Shown here: positions 45,440 to 55,465 of the stretch, piece after piece
Layout of the letters: each line of letters opens with the position of its first letter
Position numbering within the stretch: the first letter of the stretch is position 1
Assembly (NCBI GenBank): GCA_023079485.1
Contig: CM041083.1
Location: 156,816,552-156,880,551 of the forward strand
DNA: 64,000 nt
Direction: 5' to 3'
DNA from: Archilochus colubris
Lineage: Eukaryota; Chordata; Aves; Apodiformes; Trochilidae
Translations under genes and position numbers: made by a program
Notes under the pieces: model-generated
What the model was told of the DNA's origin: nothing
Databases searched by the model: none
Seen by the model: the letters and a program-made list of their open reading frames with translations, nothing else

Positions 45440-45665
45440 CCCCAAAGCTGCAGAATACCTGCTAGTCAGCAAGCCTTGGTTCCTGTCTCTCCCGCTCAAG
45501 TGTCTCAGTGTTATGTAACTGGAGAAGAGAATGTTCCTCTCTTTTTTGGCAAAGGACACCGAGCCCGGCAATTTGTCTTGATGGGACTGAGCAGAGCACA
45601 TGAAACCAAGTGAGTTATTACGGCCTGCGGTTTCAGGAACTGGTTTAAAGATAGCCTCCAAATTA
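45440..45665. promoter_or_regulatory. Candidate CpG-retaining conserved element
   Basis: CpGs occur in CCCGCTC, CACCGAG, CCCGGC, TACGGCC and TGCGG within an otherwise CpG-poor region. A GTGAGTT donor-like site lies at 45610 with one open frame before it. No domain is recognised; regulatory DNA is the more cautious reading. Confidence 0.2.
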
Positions 45666-47126
45666 TCAAAATTTACATAAAGAAAGACATCTGACTATGG
45701 CCATGAAATACTTCTACCAAGTTTGGAAAGCAAAGCTCAGGCAATGAATGGTCTATGTCATAAATAAATTTTTTGGCTGTGCGAACAGGCCAGCGAAGAA
45801 AGAACATTGAATAAGCAAAGGTTTTAATATTCTGACAATTATAAACAGTCCTTTGTTTTTCTTTTTCTCTTACATGCACATGGGTGTGGGCTGGGGAGGC
45901 CATATATTCATAAAACATCTGGTGTTCAGCTTGTTGTTACAATCAATCAGTCTTTTTATTTTATTTTTCCAACACTGAGTAGAAAAAAAGGACTCGGACT
46001 GCTTAATTAAAGAACCAAAGCCTCCTCCTTCTGCATACAAAGGCAGAGGGATCTGGCTCACAGTCTATTATTTGCAAGATTTGCCTTAAAGGAAACACAT
46101 CCTCATGGCTGGAAAGAACAGTTCCTCTTCTTTTTAATATCTTACAGTAAAAGTTGTCTAGCTGATGGTAGATAGTCTCCAGAGCAATTGTTTACTCACA
46201 GGACAGAGAACAGCATTGCTGACTCACTCCTTTTATGCCATTACAGTCATTACTACTGATCTAAAGAGTCAATGCATACTGGGAAAATTACGCTTTAGAT
46301 TTTAGCCCCTATACTTCGAAACATAGTAATAACACAAGCATACATAGCAATTTAAACAGAAACATAGGTAGTACTGTTTCAAGCATACATAATAATAACA
46401 CCAAAAAATGCAATGCTTCCTAGCTCCCATAATTCCCATTAGGGCATCATAGCTTGCCCAGATGGTTTATAACCTGCTAGCACTAAGTTTGAAGCCTCAT
46501 TCAATAGTGAAAGTCACCCCATTTTGTGGTGACAGGATCTTTTTGTACCTCTGAGAAAGAAGGGCCACATTTGTAAAAACCCTTTTCATTCTACTGCCCC
46601 TACAGAGGACAATGAAGTTGTTGGCTTCAGGAGACTTGAAAATCTGTCTCTGTTTTTGGAAATTTGGTTAATGACACTAATTTTTATTTGCACTCTTACC
46701 TGCAGTTCTATTGTCATTCATGCTGAGAGGGGACACATGACTACTGAACACATACATCCTGGCTGTCCCTTTATCTTCAGATCTTTGAAGTCAGAGAAAT
46801 AAATACATACTAAGAATAAAATTAGTTATCAGCCACAACTCCTTCAGTACAGGACATGTGTTGTGTTTATGATTCTGCCTTAACCTAGCTCCATGCTGAC
46901 TGTTAATATGCTCTCTCAATTTGTCATCTTGAGACACTGATATTGAAGCCATAGTTTCTGTCTTCCCAGAGCTACATGAAACCATCACATTGGGAAATGT
47001 AATGGTGGGAAAGATAACAAAGTCAGGACTCTGACTTTTCAAAAAATATTGAAGAACAGCACTGAGAAAGAATACAGGGAAGACTACACAATTGTGGAGG
47101 CAAATATTTTGTCCATCTTGCTGTGA
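45666..47126. other. Single-copy DNA, nothing recognised
   Basis: A local direct repeat AAGCATACATA occurs at 46338-46348 and 46381-46391. No gene or repeat family is recognised. Confidence 0.5.
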
Positions 47127-47525
47127 AACAATCTAAAACCTATGAACACAGGCTGAAAGAGTTGGGTTTTCAGCCTGAAGAAGACTGGGGAGACTTTCAG
47201 AGTGAAGGGGAACTACAGAAAACCTGGAGAGGGACTTTGTAAAAAGGCATGAAGTGATAGGATGAGGAATAATTGTTTTAAACAGAAGAGGGTAGTTTTA
47301 GATATTAGGAAGAAATTATTTACTGTGACTATGGTGAGACATTCAAACATATTGTCAGTGGAAGTTGTGGATGAAACACTTCCACTCCCTGGAAGTGTTA
47401 AAGGTCAGGTTGGACTGATCACTGAACAACCTGGTCTAATGGAAGATGTCTGCCCACGGCAGAAGGTTTGGAACAAGATGACCTTTAAGGTCCCTTCCAA
47501 CCCAAACCACTCTATGATCTATGAA
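47127..47525 (+). mobile_element. CR1 LINE 3' fragment, plus orientation
   Basis: Starts in the CR1 ORF2 C-terminal region (CTATGAACACAGGCTGAAAG, then AGTTGGG). It continues through GGTAGTTTTAGATATTAGGA and the GTGGAAGTTGTGGATG block, and ends in AGGTCCCTTCCAACCC plus degenerate CTATGATC octamers. It is 5' truncated. The frame 47262-47534 preserves part of the ORF2 tail but has no catalytic region. Confidence 0.95.
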
Positions 47526-47751
47526 AGCAACTGAGGCTAGGATATGACTCTGGATTCAAACACTTGAAAGTGCACTTCTGCTGCCTAACACATCCGTGCC
47601 ACTTGAGATAGCCCAGGATATCCAGTCACCCATACACAGGGCTGACAGATAGGCACAGGACCCACCTTCAGGTGACCTGAACTCTGTCTAAGGTATCAGA
47701 GGTGTTCAAGAGAGAATCAGAGAAATTGATGGGAGACATTTGATCATCTCA
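47526..47751. other. Single-copy spacer between two opposed CR1 copies
   Basis: No feature seen in these 226 bases; it forms the loop of a potential CR1 inverted repeat. Confidence 0.5.
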
Positions 47752-48182
47752 CATAGAATTGTAGAATCATAGAATCTTTCAGGTTGGAAAAGACCCTTGG
47801 GATCATCGAGTCCAACTATCATCCCTACTCTACAAGGTTTTCCCCTATATTCCCCAGCACCACATCCAAATGACCCTTAAACCCATCCAGGGGTGGTAAC
47901 TCAACCCCCGCTCTGGGCATCCTATTCCAGTATTTGACCTCTCTTTCTGTGATTTTTTTTTTCCTTATGTCCAACCTAAACTTAACCTTATTTCAGCTTG
48001 AATCCTTTCCCTCTTGCTCTACTGCTAATTACCTGTAAGAAGAGATCAGCACCAACCTCTCTACAATGTCCTTTCAGGTAGGAATAGAGAGTGATGAGGT
48101 CTCCCCTCAGCTTTCTCTTCCTCAAACTAAACAGTCCCAGCTCCTTCAATCATTCTTCAGAAGATTTATTCTCCAGGCCCTA
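47752..48182 (-). mobile_element. CR1 LINE 3' end, minus orientation
   Basis: The left edge carries degenerate complements of the terminal octamer (CATAGAATT, GTAGAATC, ATAGAATC). GGTTGGAAAAGACCCTTGGG and GATCATCGAGTCCAAC follow, then the ORF2-complement blocks AGCTTGAATCCTTTCCCTC and GAGGTCTCCCCTCAGC, ending near the CTCCAGGCCC segment at 48180. The terminal block differs from the other copies, indicating another CR1 subfamily. It is 5' truncated and non-coding. Confidence 0.95.
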
Positions 48183-50774
48183 ACAGACACCAGGTGCCCA
48201 CATTTAGATAACTGAATCCTGCCTTACCTCTCAATTTCTCCACTGACTGAAAAAGTTTTAGCTCTGTAGTTTACCTGTAGACACTTGTATTTTGACACCC
48301 CAGATTAGGTCTCTGAATCTGAGGGTGAACTCCAGGCAGCCAGCAAGATTTCAGTGCTCTCTGGCTTTCACTGACCAGTGTTGGTAACCTGGACCTTGTC
48401 TCTGTCAGTGACTAAGTGAAATGAAAAGCCAAATTAGTCAAAATATGAATCCTAGATGCATAAGGATACTTGCAAATATTTTTGCATTTGTGTAAATAGG
48501 ATGTAACATGTATTTTCACATGTTAAATAAAACTTAAATCACAGAAGTGTCTCTAAGTTATTTAATCTGTCTTTGAAAGTTTGTTTTGTTTGTGGTTTGT
48601 TTTTGGTTTTTTTCCCCAAGGTTTGTCTCTTATAAGTCTCTTATAAACATATTAAAACACCACAAGCAAAGGAATAAGATAACCCACTGGTGAAATAACT
48701 AGCCACTTAAGCATCCTCACTGCAAGAAATCTCGTCATGATTTTGCCTTGCCTACACATTAATGAAAAAATCTTGTGTTTTGTAAATAAGCTCTGCAAAG
48801 TCTGGTGGAAAAGTGCTTTCTTCCTTGTTTCATCAATAAAGTTACTATGTGACTTTTAAAAAATTCCACTGCACTAGGAAAACTCCTGTTTCCTTTTATG
48901 TCCAGATTTAGCAAGTTTTTCAAAGCCCTTCTTATTAAGAAAAGTTGTGGCTGGAAACATGGATAAGTAGCTACAGCGATTCCAGAAGCTATAAATATTC
49001 ATATTATGATATTCAAGAAATTATCCTCTCTGAGGTGGGCTTTATTGTCTCCTAGGGCCCACCTGCAGCTAGGTGAGGGCCTCCCAAAGTGAAGTGGATG
49101 GCCCTAAATGATCATAGGTGGTTTTTAAAAAATAAACACAAAATTAGTTTCACACCTACTTAGACAGTTTAGAATTTTAATGTGCAAAGTCTGCCAGGGC
49201 TTTGCAGTGAAATAAGGCCATGCATTCAAACTCCCTAAAGCCAATCAGAAAGCCAGGCTGAGTACTACCCATTTTGCAATTAGGAATCACCGCTCAGTTC
49301 TAGAGCATTTTATTAAAGAACAAACTGCTACTTTGATCATGTTTCAAAGTTTATAAGCTCACAAAAACTAACTGTGCTTAAAAAGGAATGGTTCTAGCCT
49401 CAAAACACCAAGAAGAGTTGAGGTCTGTTTCATGTCACTGTCTGCAGGCACTCCAGTATGTAGCAGGCTTTTCCAAATTTTTCTGAATATGTCCCCTTCC
49501 TCCCTCCCTTCCTCCTTCCCCCCCCCCCCTGCTCTGGCTCCTTTCTGCTGAGAGGCTCCCTCTAGGCATATTTTAACACACTTATAGTTTTGTTTGTGAT
49601 TTCTGGATGTCTGGTAGCCCTTACACAGGTCAAAAGCTTTATATCTAGAGTCACCAGCCATGAGACAGCTCTGTCCCATCCCCTTTGAGGTGCTCTGACC
49701 CTCCTTCACCTAACATCTCCAGGGAGCAGCAGCAGACAGGCAGCCTGAGCTCTGCCCCTTGCACTGCACGTGCAGCCCGTCCAGCATGTCCTGCATTTGT
49801 CTTGGATTTATTCCACATCTGCCAGACAGCTCTTACGCACATTACCCATTTGGAAAAGCTCTAGGTATGACTGAGCTTTACTCAAACCAGTCACTGGCTT
49901 TAGAGAAGGGATGGATAAAGATATTTTTCACTGGTTTATATCAGCATTTCTTTACGTCGTTCGGCACTGGGCAGTGCTTGCTTTTACTGGAGCTCTGGTA
50001 TTCTGAGAGATTTAACTCTGCCACCTCTATTTCACCTTTGAAGGAGCCTTAGACTGTGTAGTTTTCCTATACTGCCTGTAGATCCTAAATAGGGATCAGC
50101 CTCCACAGTGCCTGGCACTGTTTGGATTTGTATGAAAGAACATTTATTCATCCTGAAAAAGCCTTGCCAATTAACATGGCATTGTTTCAGTTTGTTTTTT
50201 CCATTTGCTTTCAGTGACTCATAAGTCCCAAAAGATATGAGTTTATGATAGCAGGATAATTCTGTTGCTGTTTTTTATGAATGCAGTTTGTATTAATGGG
50301 TTTCAGTCTCACGAAGGTCCTGCCCATCCAAACGATACCACATTTTGAATGTCCTCATAATTAAATTCATTAAAAGACTATGGTGCCCAAAGTGCAACAA
50401 CAGTTAAATCCAGACCTTCAGATAGGCTTAACTTAGTTAGTTGGTGGAGGACAGGTGTCTCAGGAGAACTCTACCACAGACAGGACTTTATCTGTAGGGG
50501 GAAATATTTTAAGTAAAAATAGTTATTCTCACATTGCCAGTTACCTTGGCATTCCTCCACACTCTCCTGATTATCTAACATCCTTAAGCTAATCCATAAG
50601 CACTAATTAACTCTCTGGCTTTCTTTTGAAATAAGCAACAGGTTCTTTGTGTCTCCAGACTTGTAAGCCATTTCAGGGAGACACAATTTGGGGATCACTC
50701 CCACCAGCCCACGTGGCTCTCCCCAGCTGCTAGCCCCAGTGCCACTGTCACTACAGCCCTGGGGACAGTCAGAT
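48183..50774. other. Single-copy DNA, nothing recognised apart from a C12 run
   Basis: C12 at 49518-49529 sits in a pyrimidine-rich patch (49495-49530) inside overlapping unconvincing frames (minus 49368-49842). No gene is recognised. Confidence 0.5.
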
Positions 50775-51838
50775 GGTAGCTTCTCCTCCTTGAGAAACTG
50801 ACTCAGCATGACCTGGACAAGTGGTCTGTGCAGTGGGTGAGGCACTGACTGACAGACTGTACCCAGAGGGTAACAGTAAATAGTTCATCCTCCAACTGGT
50901 AATGAGGCACAAGTGGAGTCCCTCAGGGATCAATATGGGACCCGATGCTGTATAACATCTTTACAGGTGGCCTGGATGTTGGCATCAGAGCACCCTGATG
51001 AAGTTTGCTGATGAAACCAAGATGAGTGGAGAGCTTGACACCCCAGAGGAGAGAGACACCCTCCAGGATGACTGAGACAGGCTGGATAAGTGGGCTAACA
51101 GGAACTTTATGAAGTTCAATGTAGAGAAGTGCAAGGTCTTGCACCTTGGAACACATAATCCAGGAGTGCAGTTCAGACTGGGATCCACTTGGCTAGAGAG
51201 CCTTGTGAAAAGGAACCCAGGGGTCTTGGTGGACAACAGGCTCAACTTGGCTGAACAGTGTGCTGCAGCAGCACAGAAAGCCAACAGGATGCAGGCTGCA
51301 CCAACAAGAGCATCACCAGCAGAGACAAAGAAGTCATCATCCTGCATCTGTTGTCAAACTGCACCTGAAGTATTGCATTCAGTTTTGGTCCCTGTTGTAC
51401 AAAAAGGATGCAGACAGGCTTGAGAGGGTCCAGAGAAGAACCATGAGGAGGATCAGAGGACTGGAGCACCTTCCATATGAGGGGGGGTGGGAAAACTGAG
51501 TCTGTTCACCCTTGAGAAGAGAAAGCTTATGGAGACCTTATTACAATGTTCCAGATGGAGACTCCCTATTTACAAGGAGTCACATGGACAAGATGAGGGG
51601 CAATGGGCACAAGTTGTTCCTGGAAAGATCCCATTTGAACACAAGAGAAAAAAATTTTTCACTATGAGGACAGTCAGACACTGAAATGGTCTCCCAGGGG
51701 AAGTGGTGGATTCCCCCACTTCGGAAAATTTTAAGTCTCTGCTAAACGGGGTGCTGACGTATATCATATAAACAACAATATTAGAAGGGTTGGACCAGAT
51801 GATCCTTGAGGTCCCTTCCAACCTGGCATTCTATGATG
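50775..51838 (+). mobile_element. CR1 LINE, 5'-truncated, reverse-transcriptase C-terminal half to 3' terminus
   Basis: The left part is diverged but follows CR1 order (ACCCAGAGGGTAACAG, then GGAGTCCCTCAGGGATC). The peptide motif GVPQGS is clear, and the catalytic FADD box at 51004-51015 reads FADE, so the second Asp is lost. Downstream [18 protein letters not shown] and VLVDNRLNLAEQC are CR1 ORF2 blocks. The 3' end reaches GGTCCCTTCCAACCTGGCAT and TTCTATGATG at 51838. Stops and frameshifts interrupt the ORF. It is inactive and lies between single-copy flanks. Confidence 0.95.
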
Positions 51839-52139
51839 CATCCATTTTTCATCAGATGGAACAAATTCATTTTGTTGCATAGACACAACCACCAAGGACA
51901 AGGGTGTCCCTGAAGTGTTTCCTTTCTTTGTCCCTTATCGTATCCTGGTTACGTGGAGCCCAACAGCCAGAACTGTTTCCAGCTGATGATAATGACCATG
52001 ACAATAACTTCACTTGTATATAATATCCTATATATAGGTCTAGGGTGGCTAATTTAAGCAACAAACACTAGGACAAATGTGCCTACACCTGATGTGTATC
52101 ACCGTAAGTAAGCAAGCAGTACAGTCCTGATGAATGTGC

Positions 52140-52173
52140 AGCAGAGGGAACATGCAGCATGTTTCCCTCTGCT
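52140..52173. repeat. 34-bp near-perfect palindrome
   Basis: AGCAGAGGGAACATGC (52140-52155) pairs with GCATGTTTCCCTCTGCT (52157-52173) around a single central A, with one bulged base. It could extrude as a hairpin with a three-base loop. Confidence 0.8.
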
Positions 52174-52896
52174 CTCTGTGAAGAGGCATTTGTGTCTATG
52201 AAGATCTTCAGAAGACAAACCAAGCACCCTAGGCATATATTTTTTTATACAGACCACACAAAGCTCCAGTGTAAGTGCTGTGTGAATCTATCCCAGCTGA
52301 AACCCTGATCATCTTCCTTTCTTCTGAGAAGAGGGCCCACATTCAGAAAGATGGGTATTTTTGCACAGAAATGTAATTGTTAGAACATGTACAACATCAA
52401 GACTACTCGTGATAAGACATTTGTGAAACCACCAGCTATGTCATCACAATGACACATCTAGAAAAAGTAGGTTTAAGTGGTACAGATTAAAGTGTTAGCT
52501 GTCCTTTTTATCTTGCCTACACTAGCAATCACACCATTATGAGTTCTGTAGGGGGTAAAACAGCCTTAGCCCTAGAGAGGAAATGTAAAATTACTTCAGA
52601 AGCTATTATTTTAATTACAGTCAGTGGAATGGGGAAGAGGACAGAATAGGAAATAAAAATACAAAAGGAGTATAAATAGCATTCCCTCTTAGGACAATAC
52701 TATTTATCTTGCTCTGGCTGTAAAGTTGTTTCATTTTCTTAACTTCCTGCTTTGGAAAGCAGTCACTAAATTAAAAGAAAATGTGGTTTTATAATGCAAG
52801 GATGATTTTTTAAACTTATAAAACTAGAGAAGTCAAAGCAGTGATTAATCTAAAAAACAGGTTGGAAAAAGATATAGTTAATTCTGAATCTTTTAC

Positions 52897-52985
52897 AAAA
52901 TGAAACAAAGAAACAAAGAAACAAACAAAAAACCCAAGACCCCAAACAAAAAACCAAACAAACAATGAAAAAGAAAAAAAAAGAG
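52897..52985 (+). repeat. A/C-rich low-complexity tract
   Basis: Built of GAAACAAA, CAAACAAA and A-runs; same character as the tracts at 13988 and 63318. Confidence 0.85.
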
Positions 52986-54409
52986 GAATTCTTTCCATAT
53001 AAAAAGAACTCAAATCAATTATCACTATGAGGAATAGTTCCACTTTCTCATACTTTCATTTTTGGCCTGTTTTTGCCATTATCACATTCACCAGCAGAGC
53101 TGTCACTGGGGTAAATAATACTGAAAAAAACGTCAACTTGTAAAGTTCTACTTATTTTCAGTAAGGGTATCATAATTCCCTAAATAGCTATATAGAAAAA
53201 GAAGAGAATAGAAAAACAGATTTTGAAATTGATTCCTTAAAAAAAAAGAAGTGTAAGCCTGTGATTAATGAATAATTGTATGATACCAGTGCCTAAATGT
53301 ACAGCCCTGTAGTGACTGTAGGTACAGCTGAATAGCCCAGGGGATTCCTGTCTTCCCTACCAGAAGCAAATCCTCTACAGGCTCTTTGCTGTGTTTCCCA
53401 GTGCTGACTGAACATGTGTGGTAGCTTGGGGCATCTCAAATGGCTCCAAATGCCTTTGTTTGGGAAACTGGACCTCTCCCATTGAGTCATCCTTTTTTAA
53501 AAAAAAAAAAAAACACTTCCTAACTTTTCCTGTGAAACCCAGCACTTTATTTCTACTTCAGGCCCATTTAACACACAGTATGATGTTGCTATAGCACAGG
53601 CAATAGCTGTGCCTTTGCTGCTAAAAGTCATTCATCCCTGGTTGGCTCGGGCCCTCCTTGTCTTGGAGACAGCCAGTTGGAGAAGTCCAGAACAGAACCA
53701 AAGAACTACCCATTAACCAGAGTGGATGATCAGAGGTTGTGCACACAAACACAAACCGACTCCCTAACCTGCTCACTTCAGCAGTGTATGGACACTCGCA
53801 GAAACACACACCCCTCTGTATGTATACACACACATGCATACATCCACATACCTAAGAACCAAAGACTCTAAAACTTACATGAAATTTCACAAAGACCTGC
53901 TGTGGTGCTGGGCTGTGATATCTCCATAAAGAGATGCTGGACTGTCACGATAGTGAAATCACGGAAGCTGAGCACCAAACGCTAATTGTCAGGTAGGAGA
54001 GGCTGTTTTCTCTCTGAAACAACAGAGAAATATAATGTTTTATAGTAGGCATCCAGTGGCCTCCAGGAAAGAGGAATAAGGAAGTAATGTCTTGTTTCAT
54101 CTACCTCCATAGCCACTGTAGAGGGACAAGGCAGCTGAAGGGACATCTAGCCCAACCATCCATAGTTTAGGACATACTGAACATGCATCTGAAGGTCCCT
54201 ATCTCTCTCTAATGGTGACAGAGGGACCTCAATGGTACCTGCCAGCTAGAGAGACCTGACCTTTGGATGAACAAAACAGGCAAGAGAGTTCCCACAAGTC
54301 ACTATAAATTTTCATACTGACAAAATTGCCTGCAGTGTGAAACATAGAATGAAACAGAGAAAAACAAACCTTCCAATGGATCTGGGCCTCAGTGAAGATG
54401 CACAGGGTG

Positions 54410-55465
54410 CAGATGCCCAGGTGCTGGCAAGGGGGTTTGCTCTCCTCTGTGAGGAGAGACTGGGGCTGCCCTGTGCCCAGCACAGCCAGTTCCAACCGAC
54501 CCAAACAGAACCCCTGCAGGGCATGGCTCAGTCCCTCAGTGATGGCACATCCAGGAGAACCTCTAGGGCAAAAAAGCCACAGGACAGAGTGGAGAGGGGA
54601 ACAAAAGGAGTAAAAAACAACAGAAAGAGAAGAGAAGAGAAGAGAAGAGAAGAGAAGAGAAGAGAAGAGAAGAGAAGAGAAGAGAAGAGAAGAGAAGAGA
54701 AGAGAAGAGAAGAGAAGAGAAGAGAAGAGAAGAAGAGAAGAGAAGAGAAGAGAAGAGAAAGAAGAGAAGAGAAGAGAAAAGAGAAGAGAAGAGAAGAGAA
54801 GAGAAGAGAAGAGAAGAAAAGAAAAGAAAAGAAAAGAAAAGAAAAGAAAAGAAAAGAAAAGAAAAGAAAAGAAAAGAAAAGAAAAGAAAAGAAAAGAAAA
54901 GAAAAGAAAAGAAAAGAAAAGAAAAGAAAAGAAAAGAAAAGAAAAGAAAAGAAAAGAAAAAGGATTCCCCTGCAGCCAGACCCTGGAGGAGACCACGGTG
55001 GAGCAGGTGATTCCCTGCACCACACAAGAGTAGGCTCTGGAAACATGGGAAGGACCCATGCTGGAAGAAGGAAAAAGTGTGAGGAGGAAGGAGTGACAGA
55101 GAGGAGCTGTTATGGACTCATCCCAAGCCCCACTCCCCACCCACCTCCACCATTCCTGGGAGGTACAGAAGCAAGGAACGGAAGAATGAAGCTGAGACTG
55201 GGAAGAAGTGGGGGAAGGAGGAGGTGTATTATTTTTAGATTTCATTTCTCACCATCCTACCCTATTTTAACTGGCAATAATTAAATTAATTTTCTCCATG
55301 TAGGGTCTGTTTTGCCTATAACAGTAACTGGTAAGTGATATCCCTGTCCTTATCTCAGCTCATGAGCCTTTCCATCCTATTTTCTCCCTCTTGTCCTGTT
55401 GAGGAGGCAGAGTGAGAGAACAGCTGGGTGGACATCTGGCATCGAGCCAAGGTCAGCCCACCACA
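54410..55465 (+). mobile_element. Degraded solo LTR of an avian endogenous retrovirus, disrupted by a microsatellite
   Basis: The sequence follows, block by block, a long LTR I know from bird genomes (ERVL-like in my recollection). Left: a TCTGTGAGGAGAGACTG segment, a CCCAGCACAGCCAGTTCC block and a CTCAGTGATGGCA block. Right: CCCCTGCAGCCAGACCCTGG, a GGAAGGACCCATGCTGG block, GGCAATAATTAAATTAATTT and GGGTCTGTTTTGCC. The end is CCTGTCCTTATCTC, GCCAAGGTCAGCCCACCACA, closing in CA at 55465. The poly(A) hexamer is mutated to AATAAT (55276-55281). The left boundary is uncertain. No gag, pol or env lies beside it. The 315- and 338-residue frames across it are artefacts. Confidence 0.75.
54622..54964 (+). 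repeat. 343-nt homopurine microsatellite (GAAGA)n / (GAAAA)n inside the LTR
   Basis: Every base from 54622 to 54964 is purine. AGAGA/GAAGA pentamers occupy about 54627-54815 with a few slips, then pure GAAAA pentamers run to 54960. The array lies exactly where the LTR family has an A- and G-rich internal stretch, so it probably grew from the LTR itself. Confidence 0.97.

Larger units (their letters stand above)
51839..54409. other. Single-copy DNA with low-complexity patches
   Basis: Contains a quasi-palindrome at 52140-52173 (listed), an A/C-rich tract at 52897-52985, A15 at 53499-53513 and a CA/TA-rich stretch around 53802-53850. No gene is recognised. Confidence 0.5.

Noticed and set aside
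51109..51499. ORFs of 75-120 residues on both strands
   Set aside because: They are pieces, or antisense shadows, of the CR1 ORF2 region, not host genes.
54229..55284. 338-residue minus ORF and 315-residue plus ORF
   Set aside because: They cross an LTR and its embedded purine microsatellite; length comes from the repeat.
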